64,000 nt of DNA, from contig OZ242189.1 in the NCBI GenBank assembly GCA_965205725.1, positions 2,790,001-2,854,000 on the forward strand, written 5' to 3'. Position numbers and translations under genes: made by a program. The notes below the pieces were generated by a model. That model worked only from the letters and a program-made list of their open reading frames with translations, was not told the DNA's origin and did no database searches. This DNA comes from G965205725 sp965205725 (GTDB lineage: Bacteria > Pseudomonadota > Gammaproteobacteria > Pseudomonadales > Halieaceae). Positions 51,108 to 59,898 of this stretch are shown here, in pieces (the first letter of the stretch is position 1; each line of letters starts with the position of its first letter).

Positions 51108-51780
51108 GAGCCTGGGATGGGTGGGCCGTGGTCAGGTCGGTTGTGGCTGGGTCAGTTGTGGCTGGGTCAGTTGTGGCTGGGTTAGTTGTGGCAGGTGGCT
51201 AAACCTTGCGGTTTGGGCACGCTTCAGCGGGTGTTTTTGACCGCTGCGGAACTCAACGATTTTTCCTAAAGGAAAAATTCGGATTCAAACAGTCCTCGCT
51301 TGATGCGCCTCAAAAACACCCGCTTTCGCAAACGTGCCCTGATTAAACCTCAAGATTTACCCACCCGCCCACATTATGGAGCAGAGGACTTCCAGGGTGC
51401 CTGATAGAGGACTTTCGGGATGCCTGGTAGAGGACTTTCGGGATGCTTTGAAGCGCATAAAGAGTGCGCTATGGCGGTGTTATCGCATTTGCTGTGTCGG
51501 TGAGTATGTCTGAGCCGCAGGCCAGTGTCCACGCGACATTGGCGAACCGATCAAATGCCGATAACACCGACAGCACTCAGCGCGAAAAGCAGTCCGGAAG
51601 TCCCGTAACCATAAACTCAGGGCTTGCGGTTTTGAGCCGCAGGCGAATTTGCGAATCGATCAAATGCCGATAACACCGACAACACTCAGCGCGAAGAGCA
51701 GCCCGGAAGTCCCATAACCATAAACTCAGGGCTTGCGGTTTTGAGCCGCAGGTGGGGTCTGGTGTGGCGGTGTTGGTATA
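51108..51780. repeat. Repeat-rich intergenic region
   Basis: No gene is supported in these 670 bp. From left to right: four 15-bp units GTCAGTTGTGGCTGG (51136-51195); a large imperfect inverted repeat (51215-51240 against 51310-51339) with an inner TTTTTCC/GGAAAAA hairpin; two and a half 23-bp units starting GAGGACTTTCGGGATGCCTG (51384-51450); a 109-bp tandem duplication (51542-51650 and 51651-51759). Each copy of the last ends in a small TGCGG/CCGCA hairpin. Two blocks recur inverted at 56164-56219. Confidence 0.7.
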
Positions 51781-52632
51781 TCAAGCGCTTACCTCTACAG
51801 CATCGGCAGCACCGGCTTCAACCTCTGCTTGCCAGTCGAAGACATTTAACTCAATAAACACAAAAGCAAACAGCCACAAAAAGGCATCCCAAAAATCTAA
51901 TAGGCTGCCTTTAAAACCCCAGTAGACAGCCGCGATTAACAGCGTGTTATACAAGAACAGTTTTATAACGCGGTTGACCTGCGTCAGCCAGTCTCCACCA
52001 TGCCCACGCAACTGCAAGCGAACATCTATCTCAAGCACCAATACAACTAATAGCCAGGCCGCAGAATTGATAACATCGGTCCAAGCTAGCAGGCGCACCG
52101 CTTGTAAAACTTCCGCCTGCGCCACAATATTGAAGCCTCGCAGTCGCTGCAACTGGTTGCCAATATCTGCGCACTCGCTGCCACCGAGCTCCAGGTATTT
52201 ATCCATATCAACAAGCAGGAACCAACCCTGCCCCGCATTGGCGCAAACCTCGGCCGCTGGCATAGGCACAACCTGGTATAAGGTACCTAGCTCCGACAAA
52301 TAGCCTGTGAATGCGTAGCTGATGAAGCCATAGCAAATGATTCGGATACCGTGCAACAGCCAGCGGGTCACCCCCTTGATCTTCTCATCAGGAATGACAA
52401 AGGTCTCTAGTTCAAAAAGCAGCAGCAGCAGAACCCAGGCGGTTGTATCAATGGTTGCCGCAAAGGCCTGGATCAGGTCGCCGAGGGAGACATCCATGCC
52501 AAAGGTATGCTCAAGCGCTGTTAGCTCCTCGTCGAGAAACAAATACACATTCAACATCAAAAGTGCATAAGTGGTGTATTTGAGCGCGGTAAACCAGTGA
52601 ATGCCGCCCTTGCTAACAGCGCCTTCGGCCAT
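51781..52632 (-). CDS. Membrane protein of unknown function
   Basis: 283 residues with about six hydrophobic segments (for example YTTYALLMLNVYLFL, TTAWVLLLLLFELETFVIP, AFLWLFAFVFIELNVFDW). A soluble insert around residues 125-165 contains two cysteines (VCANAG, SECADIG). Not recognised. Its start codon is 12 bp from a miniature mobile element, so its original promoter has been separated or replaced. Confidence 0.72.
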   Translation of the reverse strand: MAEGAVSKGGIHWFTALKYTTYALLMLNVYLFLDEELTALEHTFGMDVSLGDLIQAFAATIDTTAWVLLLLLFELETFVIPDEKIKGVTRWLLHGIRIICYGFISYAFTGYLSELGTLYQVVPMPAAEVCANAGQGWFLLVDMDKYLELGGSECADIGNQLQRLRGFNIVAQAEVLQAVRLLAWTDVINSAAWLLVVLVLEIDVRLQLRGHGGDWLTQVNRVIKLFLYNTLLIAAVYWGFKGSLLDFWDAFLWLFAFVFIELNVFDWQAEVEAGAADAVEVSA

Positions 52633-52644
52633 GATCTATACCTT

Positions 52645-52783
52645 GAGACCTTTGCACGAAAGCCATTTCACCTGCATGCTTTGTTAAAATCGTACTCAAT
52701 CGGTCATTTATAAGCATAAACTCCCTCATTCCGTGCGTTTTTGCCTTGCCTGAAAGCGAAATCATCTTCCGCGCAAAGGTCTC
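52645..52783 (+). mobile_element. Miniature inverted-repeat element, copy 5 (internally deleted)
   Basis: 139 bp, lacking about 23 bp of the interior present in copies 1 and 2. Perfect target duplication ACCTT at 52640-52644 and 52784-52788. The right duplication overlaps the TAA of the glutamine-synthetase-like gene, as copy 1 does with its neighbour. Confidence 0.87.
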
Positions 52784-52786
52784 ACC

Positions 52787-54124
52787 TTAAACATTGAGCA
52801 GTAAATGCTCTCGCTCCCAGGAGCTGATAACCTGGTTAAACTCTTCGAACTCATCCAGTTTCACAGCGGCGTAGGCACGCAAAAAAAGCCCGCCAAATAT
52901 ATCCACTAACTCTGGCACACTTTGCAACAATCGCAAGCCCTCTTCCAGTGTACGCGCCACTTCAACAGACTCTTCGTTGGCCGTACCCGAATGCGGTTCA
53001 GTGGCATTCAGGTTGAGTTTCATGCCCAAATAGCCTGACGCCAGGCTAGCGGCAATCGCCAAATAGGGATTGGCATCAGCGCCGGGAAATCTGTTCTCTA
53101 CCCTTGTAGCGGCTGGCCCACTGTGCGGCACCCTAAAAGCGGTGGTTCTATTATCGTAGCCCCAGTTCAAATTGATCGGCGCAGAAATATCCGGTGCCAG
53201 ACGGCGGTAAGAATTCACATTGGGCGCATAAAAGCTGATTAAATTAGGCGTGAATTGCTGGAGACCTGCGATGTAACTGTGAAATGCAGCATTGTGCTCG
53301 CCGTTGCCGTCGACAAAAATATTGTCGCCGGTTTGGGTATTGACAATACTCTGATGAATATGCAGAGCACTTCCCGGCTCTCGCTGCATGGGCTTGGCCA
53401 TAAACGTCGCATAAATACCGTGCTGGTGTGCAGTTTCACGTATGGTGCGTTTAAAAACAAACACCTGGTCAGCCAATGCGAGTGCATCGCCGTGAAGAAA
53501 GTTTATCTCCATCTGTGCTGCGCCATTTTCATGGATGAGTGTGTCCACATCCAACTGCTGCGCTTCGGCGTAGCCATACATGTCTTCAACAAAATCTTCA
53601 AATTCTGCGACAGCGTCGATACTGTATGACTGCCGCGACGCCTCTGCCCTGCCAGAGCGACCGACCGGCGGTTCTAACTCATTGTCGGGTTCAATATTCT
53701 GCTTTACCAAATAGAACTCAACCTCGGGCGCAACCACTGGGTGCAAGCCTTCGGCTCCATACAAATCCAGAACCCGCTTGAGCACATTGCGAGTGGAAAG
53801 CGGGTGAGGCTTATCGTCAGTGGTGTAACAATCGTGAATGATTTGCGCCGTTGGCTCACGACCCCAGGGAACCACCCGCACAGTGCTGGCGTCTGGTTTG
53901 AGAATCATATCTGCATCAGAGGGCTCCACGAACTCCCAGTGCTCATCACTGTACTCCCCCGTCACAGTCTGCACGAGAATGCTCTCCGGCAGCCTGGGTT
54001 CACCAAGGGTGAGGAACTGAGCGGCCGGAATAAATTTGCCTCGGGCATTCCCCGTCAAATCGGGAACCAGTGCTTCAATCTCGGATATATCGTTATCTTT
54101 TAACCACTGCCTGATATCAATCAT
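52787..54124 (-). CDS. puuA: Gamma-glutamylputrescine synthetase-like (glutamine synthetase family)
   Basis: 445 residues. Catalytic glutamates lie in APEVEFYLV and GAAQMEINFLHGDA; HIHQSI and NRFPGADANPYLA, plus SYRRLAPDISAP, fit the PuuA subfamily rather than GlnA. It ligates glutamate to putrescine or a similar amine. It is divergent from a PuuB-like oxidase gene, and with it forms the first two steps of polyamine degradation. The exact amine is not proven. Confidence 0.85.
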   Translation of the reverse strand: MIDIRQWLKDNDISEIEALVPDLTGNARGKFIPAAQFLTLGEPRLPESILVQTVTGEYSDEHWEFVEPSDADMILKPDASTVRVVPWGREPTAQIIHDCYTTDDKPHPLSTRNVLKRVLDLYGAEGLHPVVAPEVEFYLVKQNIEPDNELEPPVGRSGRAEASRQSYSIDAVAEFEDFVEDMYGYAEAQQLDVDTLIHENGAAQMEINFLHGDALALADQVFVFKRTIRETAHQHGIYATFMAKPMQREPGSALHIHQSIVNTQTGDNIFVDGNGEHNAAFHSYIAGLQQFTPNLISFYAPNVNSYRRLAPDISAPINLNWGYDNRTTAFRVPHSGPAATRVENRFPGADANPYLAIAASLASGYLGMKLNLNATEPHSGTANEESVEVARTLEEGLRLLQSVPELVDIFGGLFLRAYAAVKLDEFEEFNQVISSWEREHLLLNV

Positions 54125-54162
54125 GGCTTGCGCCTGTTGCCAAAAGTTTGATTATTACAAAA

Positions 54163-54206
54163 AACCGAATTATTATTCAAATTTTAATTCGAGCTATTAT
54201 TCGGTT
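54163..54206. promoter_or_regulatory. Inverted repeat in the puuA-puuB intergenic region
   Basis: AACCGAAT (54163-54170) and ATTCGGTT (54199-54206) frame a very AT-rich core with two further ATTATTC copies. The 93-bp region holds both divergent promoters, and a TetR-type regulator is encoded two genes downstream, so this is its most likely operator (inference). Confidence 0.5.
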
Positions 54207-54217
54207 AATTTTAGACG

Positions 54218-55498
54218 ATGGCAAGCAGCGAACACATAGATTCATACTACGCAGCCAGTGCCAACCAGAGCCTCTCTTTTCCGCCACTGGCGGGAAACAT
54301 TGAGGTAGACGTTTGCATTATCGGTGGAGGTTTTACCGGTCTCTCGGCGGCTGTTCATTTGCGTGAGCGCGGTTATCGCGTGGCTTTGCTGGAGGCAGAG
54401 AGAGTCGGCTGGGGCGCCTCAGGGCGCAACGGTGGCCACGCGAGCACAGGCCAGCGCAGCGACCAGGATGAGCTGGAGCAACTGGTTGGAAAAGACCACG
54501 CGCACAGCTTGTGGAAGCTCGCAGAGGAAGCAGTTGATACGGTTGTCCAGTTGATCGACAAATACCAGATTGACTGTGACCTGAAAACCGGGGATTTGCA
54601 TATGGCAGCAAAAAAAGGCCATGTGGACGAGCTCAAGTCCTACGTCGACACACTCAATCGGGACTACGATTACCAGAATATTCGCTTTGTGGATAAAGAC
54701 GAACTCGATTCAATGACAAGCTCGCGCCGCTATTATGCTGGCGCGCTGGACAGCGGGGGAAAACATCTGCACCCGCTAAATTACGCGCTTGGTCTCGCCA
54801 GGGCTGCAACGGCCCTGGGTGTACAAATTTTCGAGCAGAGTCGCGCAAGCAGATACCACTCAGGCAAGCGAGTCGTTGTCGACACAGAACAAGGTTCTGT
54901 CACTGCAAATTACCTGGTGTTGGGGTGCAATGGCTATCTGGAGGGTCTCGCTCCCAAAGCCGCCGGCAAGATCATGCCCATTAACAACTATGTGCTTGCC
55001 ACCGAGCCTCTGGATGAGTCTGTGGCGCGCAGTCTCAGCCGCGATGATACCAGCATGTCTGACTCACTGTTTGTCATCAACTACTGGAAGCTGTCTGCTG
55101 ACAATCGTCTGCTTTTCGGTGGCGGTGAAACCTATAGCAAACGCTTTCCAAAGGACATAAAAAGTTTTGTTCGCAAATATATGTTACGCACCTACCCTGA
55201 GCTGGAAAACACCCGCATTGACTACGCCTGGGGAGGTACCCTGGCTGTAACCATGAATCGGATGCCAGCCTTCGGCAAACTCGACAGCAACGTATTTTAT
55301 GCTCACGGCTACTCCGGGCACGGCATCACTATCGCATCCCTGGCCGGCAAGCTGATCAGCGAGGCCGTTGCCGGAACAGCCGAGCGTTTCGATATTATGG
55401 CGAGCGTCCCCACCCCAACATTTCCCGGCGGCACACTCCTGCGCTGGCCAGGTCTGGCCGTTGGCATGGCCTGGTATGCGCTCATGGACAGGCTCTGA
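54218..55498 (+). CDS. puuB: Gamma-glutamylputrescine oxidase-like FAD oxidoreductase
   Basis: 426 residues of the DadA/PuuB family. FAD-binding IIGGGFTGLSAAVHL near residue 35; AERVGWGASGRNGGHASTG and the C-terminal YAHGYSGHGITIASLAGKL are strongly conserved in PuuB. It oxidises gamma-glutamylputrescine to the aldehyde. It precedes the TetR gene by 6 bp. Confidence 0.87.
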   Translation: MASSEHIDSYYAASANQSLSFPPLAGNIEVDVCIIGGGFTGLSAAVHLRERGYRVALLEAERVGWGASGRNGGHASTGQRSDQDELEQLVGKDHAHSLWKLAEEAVDTVVQLIDKYQIDCDLKTGDLHMAAKKGHVDELKSYVDTLNRDYDYQNIRFVDKDELDSMTSSRRYYAGALDSGGKHLHPLNYALGLARAATALGVQIFEQSRASRYHSGKRVVVDTEQGSVTANYLVLGCNGYLEGLAPKAAGKIMPINNYVLATEPLDESVARSLSRDDTSMSDSLFVINYWKLSADNRLLFGGGETYSKRFPKDIKSFVRKYMLRTYPELENTRIDYAWGGTLAVTMNRMPAFGKLDSNVFYAHGYSGHGITIASLAGKLISEAVAGTAERFDIMASVPTPTFPGGTLLRWPGLAVGMAWYALMDRL

Positions 55499-55504
55499 CC
55501 TGCA

Positions 55505-56146
55505 ATGCCCGAGAGTAGAATCAATTCCCGCAAGCTCACGCTGGGGCAGCAGCGTTCACCAGTCCAGCAGCGTTCACGCCAGCGACGTGACGCTATCCTG
55601 CGCGCAACCGCCGCACTTCTGGAAAAGGTGGGTTTTGACGGTCTGACAACCACTCTGGTGGCCAGAGAAATGGGTATTTCAGTGGGTTCTCTGTATCACT
55701 ATTTCCCCCACAAACAGGCTATTTTGTACGCCATAGGCGAACAGTGGCTGGCGGCATACAGTGGCGCGCTGGAAGAACTCGCCAGTCTCCCAATTGAAAC
55801 CCTGGGCCTGGAAAAGTACGTGAACTCCGCAATCGCTACCCTCGGCCAGGTCTACGAAAATCAGCGCGGCGTGCTGCCGCTAGTCCACGCCATGTATGCA
55901 GTTCCGGAGCTGCGCGACCTCGACGAGCAACATGACGTGCTCATCATCAGCCATCTGGATAAACAGTTTTCGCGGCTGGGGCTCAGCGACAGCAAAGCTG
56001 AGCGAGAGCGAGTGGCGAGACTCTGGCTGGAAATGACACATGCTCTGTTTGTCAGCATCAGCACTCAGAGTGGCAGCAGAGCCAGGCGGTCCAGAGCAGA
56101 CCTCTCCAGGCTTTGCCTAACATTACTGGAATCCCACCTCGGCTAA
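55505..56146 (+). CDS. TetR-family transcriptional regulator
   Basis: 213 residues. The N-terminal helix-turn-helix lies about residues 30-75 (RDAILRATAALLEKVGFDGLTTTLVAREMGISVGSLYHYFPHK). The ligand-binding half has no family assignment. Its position directly behind puuB suggests that it controls the puuA/puuB pair through 54163-54206. Confidence 0.9.
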   Translation: MPESRINSRKLTLGQQRSPVQQRSRQRRDAILRATAALLEKVGFDGLTTTLVAREMGISVGSLYHYFPHKQAILYAIGEQWLAAYSGALEELASLPIETLGLEKYVNSAIATLGQVYENQRGVLPLVHAMYAVPELRDLDEQHDVLIISHLDKQFSRLGLSDSKAERERVARLWLEMTHALFVSISTQSGSRARRSRADLSRLCLTLLESHLG

Positions 56147-56222
56147 TTGCCCGCCACACCCAACCACACCCGACCCCACCTGCGGCTCCAAACCGCAAGG
56201 TTTACCCACCTGTCACAACCGA
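56147..56222. repeat. Inverted copies of two blocks of the 51.1-51.8 kb repeat region
   Basis: 56190-56219 matches the complement of 51185-51214 at 28 of 30 bases. 56164-56188 matches the complement of 51743-51767 at 24 of 25. Both blocks lie side by side here, but at opposite ends of the region at 51 kb. The junction contains the hairpin-forming TGCGG...CCGCA. Confidence 0.65.
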
Positions 56223-56237
56223 CCATTGGTAAACTGG

Positions 56238-56423
56238 CTAGTAAACGCCCGCCCAGCGCGATAAAAGCAGGCTTATTGCGCTCAGGCTGCTTACAACGAT
56301 CAGCAGGAATAACAGTAACCGCACGGGTCGAAAGGGTTTGCGTTCAACCGAATTTACCCCGCTACTGACAAATTTATCGACTCGCGCCTGATCTTCCGGC
56401 GCCAGCCTGGGTTCTTCATTCAT
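56238..56423 (-). CDS. DUF3094 family small membrane protein
   Basis: 61 residues: LAPEDQARVDKFVSSGVNSVERKPFRPVR followed by one membrane helix (LLLFLLIVVSSLSAISLLLS). This start and the VERKPFRP motif are typical of DUF3094, found in pseudomonads and relatives. Function unknown. Confidence 0.8.
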   Translation of the reverse strand: MNEEPRLAPEDQARVDKFVSSGVNSVERKPFRPVRLLLFLLIVVSSLSAISLLLSRWAGVY

Positions 56424-56471
56424 AGCTGCATTCCGCTGGTTTTATGCCCATGCCGACCATACCACTGCGCT

Positions 56472-56512
56472 TACTTGCATAGCTTGCATAGCTCGCATAG
56501 CACTTGCATAGC
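56472..56512. repeat. Short tandem repeat CTTGCATAG
   Basis: Four imperfect units of about 9-11 bp (TTGCATAGC, TCGCATAGC) lie in the intergenic region between DUF3094 and comF. No function is evident. Confidence 0.5.
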
Positions 56513-56597
56513 GGGCAGGGTGCGTCTGTATACTATAGTCATTGGAGGGTGGCCATGATATCGGCACAACAACCACTGTCAACCTGCAAGGAACCCT

Positions 56598-57338
56598 ATG
56601 GCTAACAACCCGTTACTGGATGTTCTCGCGCCCTGTTATTGTCTGCTCTGTGGCTGCCTCAGCCAGCGCCTGCTACCCCTGTGCGAGCCCTGTGAAGCAG
56701 AACTCCCGCACAACTCCAGCGCTTGCACGCAATGCGCCCTGCCACTGCCTGCTTCAGCAGCCGGGCAGCGCTGTGGTCAATGCCAGGTTCAACCACCGGC
56801 ATTCACTGCAACCTGCGCGCCGTGGGTCTACACTGATCCAGTCGCAGGTTTCATACAGCAATTTAAATTCAAGGCAGACATGCATCTTCTGCCGTTGTTG
56901 AGGCAACTACTGGCGCCGTCGGTGCTGCAACAACTGCACCAGTACGGCGCGCCGGACGCACTGGTACCGGTACCTCTCCACTGGAGCAAAAAACTGCTGC
57001 GGGGTTTCAATCAATCCGCTGTTCTGGCCCAGGGGCTGAGGCGGCATCCATTGTTAAAGCGCTGGGGTCTGAGCGTCTGCGAACAGGCCTGTGTCAAGCG
57101 CATACGCACCCCGGCGCAACACGGCCTCAGCCTGAGCAAACGCCGGCGCAACCTGCGCAACGCCTTTGACTGTAAACGCGACCTGACCGGTCAATACCTG
57201 GTGATTATTGATGATGTGATGACTACCGGCACCACTGCAAACTGCCTGGCTCAGGCACTACTCAAAGCGGGCGCCCGACGAGTGGACCTGTGGTGTTTCG
57301 CGCGCACCCCTGGACCTGACTCATCGTGCATTCCCTGA
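56598..57338 (+). CDS. comF: ComF-family amidophosphoribosyltransferase-like protein
   Basis: 246 residues. Four zinc-type cysteine pairs (CLLCGC, CEPCE, CTQC, CGQC) are in the first 60 residues, and the PRPP-binding loop VIIDDVMTTGTTAN is near residue 205. VPLHWSKKLLRGFNQSAVLA is characteristic. Members support DNA uptake or use of DNA; usually beside bioB in gammaproteobacteria, here beside mod genes. Confidence 0.92.
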   Translation: MANNPLLDVLAPCYCLLCGCLSQRLLPLCEPCEAELPHNSSACTQCALPLPASAAGQRCGQCQVQPPAFTATCAPWVYTDPVAGFIQQFKFKADMHLLPLLRQLLAPSVLQQLHQYGAPDALVPVPLHWSKKLLRGFNQSAVLAQGLRRHPLLKRWGLSVCEQACVKRIRTPAQHGLSLSKRRRNLRNAFDCKRDLTGQYLVIIDDVMTTGTTANCLAQALLKAGARRVDLWCFARTPGPDSSCIP

Positions 57339-57368
57339 GCCCTTGCCCCATACTATCGACTTTTGCTG

Positions 57369-58103
57369 GTGAAATTTCTTCAAGTGCGCACCCTCACTCT
57401 AATATGTCTGTCCTGCCTGTGTATCAGCCGGCTTGATGCAGACACCTTGCAGGTGGCGGTGGCGGCCAATTTTCGGCCGACGCTGGCAGCGCTGGCGCCG
57501 CAGTTCCGGCACAATGCACTCAAAATCAGCAGTGGCTCCTCTGGCAACCTGTACGCGCAAATTATCCACGGCGCGCCCTTTGATGTATTTCTATCTGCGG
57601 ACAGCCGCTACCCGATCAAACTGGAACAACAGCACCTGGCCGTTGCCAACAGTCGCTTTACCTATGCCAGTGGCATCCTGGTACTGGTGTATCAGCCCGG
57701 ATTAGCTGCTGCTGCCAACAATGACATGGCGCGGCTACTGCAACAAATGAATCTCACTACGGCTATTGCCAATCCGGCACTGGCACCCTATGGAGCGGCT
57801 GCCCGGCAAGTTCTGTCGCGGTTTGCAAACACCGATAGACAACTGGTCACCGGGGCCAATAGCGGCCAGGCTTTTCAGATGTGGTATACGGGTGGGGCCG
57901 ATATCGCCCTGGTTGCCGCGAGCCAGGCGCAGCCTCCCTTTTTCAGCATTCCCCGAGACTGGTACGGCGACTTAAAACAGCAAGCTGTCATCTTGCGCCA
58001 GACAGAAAAACTCGCCCTCGCGCAGTCGTTTACTGCGTGGCTGAAGTCCAGCGCGATTCAGGAGCAAATCACCGCTGTCGGCTACGAGGCAGTGCGCGAT
58101 TAA
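57369..58103 (+). CDS. modA: Molybdate ABC transporter, substrate-binding protein
   Basis: 244 residues from the GTG at 57369 (VKFLQVRTLT), giving a signal peptide (LTLICLSCLCISRLDADT); a TTG at 57363 adds two residues. The pattern AVAANFRPTLAAL, SGSSGNLYAQIIHGAPFDVFLSAD and GGADIALVAASQA is typical of ModA. Periplasmic. It is followed one base later by modB. Confidence 0.92.
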   Translation: MKFLQVRTLTLICLSCLCISRLDADTLQVAVAANFRPTLAALAPQFRHNALKISSGSSGNLYAQIIHGAPFDVFLSADSRYPIKLEQQHLAVANSRFTYASGILVLVYQPGLAAAANNDMARLLQQMNLTTAIANPALAPYGAAARQVLSRFANTDRQLVTGANSGQAFQMWYTGGADIALVAASQAQPPFFSIPRDWYGDLKQQAVILRQTEKLALAQSFTAWLKSSAIQEQITAVGYEAVRD

Positions 58104-58104
58104 T

Positions 58105-58779
58105 ATGGAAACCACTCAGGTCATCTGGCTAACCGCGCAACTGGCAGCAGTGACGACACTGATATTGCTGCTGCTGGGTACACCGCTGGCCTGGTGGCTG
58201 GCACGCGGACAAAGTCATTTACGCACATCTGTAGAGGCCGTGGTTGCCCTGCCGTTGATTTTGCCACCCACGGTACTCGGGTTTTATCTTTTGCTTGCCT
58301 TTGCCCCCAATTCCGCCATGGGCAGCTTATGGCAACAGTTGACTGGCGAGCGGCTCGCATTCAGTTTTAATGCGCTGGTTGTGGGTTCGGTCATTTATTC
58401 TCTGCCGTTTGTTGTGCAGCCTTTGCAGGCTGCATTTCGACAGTTGCCTGAAAGCCTGATGCAGGCAGCGGCCTGCCTGGGCTCTAACAGAGTTGATCGC
58501 TGGCTGAGCGTTATACTGCCCAGTTGTCGGCACAGCTTTATTGCAGCGGCCAGCCTTGGCTTTGCTCATACTGTGGGTGAATTTGGCGTGGTGCTAATGA
58601 TCGGCGGCAATATCCCTGGAGAAACCCGAGTGCTATCCATCGCGCTTTATGATCGGGTCGAATCCCTGGAATACGCGCAGGCCCACAGCCTCGCAGCCGG
58701 ATTGGTTGTGTTCTCGTTTATCACTCTATTTCTGATATACCGGTATAGCGGGCAACGCAACTGGAGCGTGGCTCCATGA
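58105..58779 (+). CDS. modB: Molybdate ABC transporter, permease
   Basis: 224 residues with five membrane segments. The EAA loop reads LMQAAACLGSNRVDRWLSVILPSC, and PLILPPTVLGFYLL and HTVGEFGVVLMIGGNIPGET are strongly ModB-like. It overlaps modC by four bases. Confidence 0.95.
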   Translation: METTQVIWLTAQLAAVTTLILLLLGTPLAWWLARGQSHLRTSVEAVVALPLILPPTVLGFYLLLAFAPNSAMGSLWQQLTGERLAFSFNALVVGSVIYSLPFVVQPLQAAFRQLPESLMQAAACLGSNRVDRWLSVILPSCRHSFIAAASLGFAHTVGEFGVVLMIGGNIPGETRVLSIALYDRVESLEYAQAHSLAAGLVVFSFITLFLIYRYSGQRNWSVAP

Positions 58780-59861
58780 CGGCCCTTAGCGCCATCGTAC
58801 ACCTGTGCCGGGGAGACAACTTCCAACTCAGAGTTAATGTCACGCTGCCGGCTAGCGGAACTACAGCCATCTGCGGGCCGAGTGGCTGCGGCAAAACGTC
58901 GCTTCTGCACTGTCTGGCAGGTCTCCTGCGAGGCCAGGGTGAAACGGATATCCGGCTAGACGGCGAAATTTGGCAAAGTGACAATCAATTTTTGCCTGTG
59001 GAGCGACGGGGCATCGGTTTCGTATTTCAAGACGCGCGGCTGTTTAACCACTTGAGTGTCGCAGATAATTTGAACTACGCCATCAGCCGTGCCCATACGG
59101 CTAAGGGCCCTGATTTTGAAAGCGTCTGTGACTGGCTTGAACTTGGAGCTTTGCTGCACAAACCTCCGGCCAGGCTGTCTCGTGGTCAGCAACAGCGCCT
59201 GGCCATAGCCCGCGCCCTGTTGAACAGGCCCAGAATTCTGTTCATGGACGAACCACTGGCCAACCTGGACCGCGCCAGCAGGCGAGAAATTCTCCACCAC
59301 TTGCAAAAACTGCAAGCTGCAACTGATATCCCCATTCTCTACGTGAGCCACGATAGTGAAGAAATTGCGCAACTGGCAGACTGGCTGCTGGTGATGGATG
59401 CGGGAGCAATCGTTGCCAGCGGCGCCGCCGACGACCTGAGTAGCCGACTCGACCTGGAGATGGCCCATGAAGAAAACGCAGCGGCAATACTGCATGCCGA
59501 TGTCGTTGGCGAGGAGGCCGAATTCGGCCTGATAAAACTCGGCCTGGAGGGTGAAGTCCTCTATGTGGCCAACTCGGCCGCGGGCTACCAGGGCAGCCAG
59601 CGATTGCGTGTTCCTGCCCGCGATGTCTCCGTGTGCCTAACGCCGCCAATGGATAGCAGCATTCTCAATATTCTGCCCGTCACCGTGGCGGAAGTTGAAC
59701 ACGGCAGTGCAAATCGGCTGCTGGTTCGCCTGCAATGCGGGCAGCAACATTTACTGGCGCGGCTGACCAGAAAATCTGTACTCTCTCTCAACCTGAAACC
59801 CGGTGCGCGGGCCTACGCTCAAATTAAGTCTGTCGCGCTGCTTGGCGGTGCCTGCCACTAG
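58776..59861 (+). CDS. modC: Molybdate ABC transporter, ATPase
   Basis: 361 residues. Walker A GPSGCGKTS, signature LSRGQQQRLAIARALL (LSRGQ instead of LSGGQ), Walker B ILFMDEPLANLD and switch His in YVSHDSEE. The C-terminal MOP/TOBE domain (about residues 290-355) binds oxyanion. modABC is a compact operon; no ModE site was recognised. Confidence 0.95.
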   Translation: MTALSAIVHLCRGDNFQLRVNVTLPASGTTAICGPSGCGKTSLLHCLAGLLRGQGETDIRLDGEIWQSDNQFLPVERRGIGFVFQDARLFNHLSVADNLNYAISRAHTAKGPDFESVCDWLELGALLHKPPARLSRGQQQRLAIARALLNRPRILFMDEPLANLDRASRREILHHLQKLQAATDIPILYVSHDSEEIAQLADWLLVMDAGAIVASGAADDLSSRLDLEMAHEENAAAILHADVVGEEAEFGLIKLGLEGEVLYVANSAAGYQGSQRLRVPARDVSVCLTPPMDSSILNILPVTVAEVEHGSANRLLVRLQCGQQHLLARLTRKSVLSLNLKPGARAYAQIKSVALLGGACH

Positions 59862-59898
59862 ACGGTGGCAACGCCTGAAAAAAGGAACCGTTTGGGCC

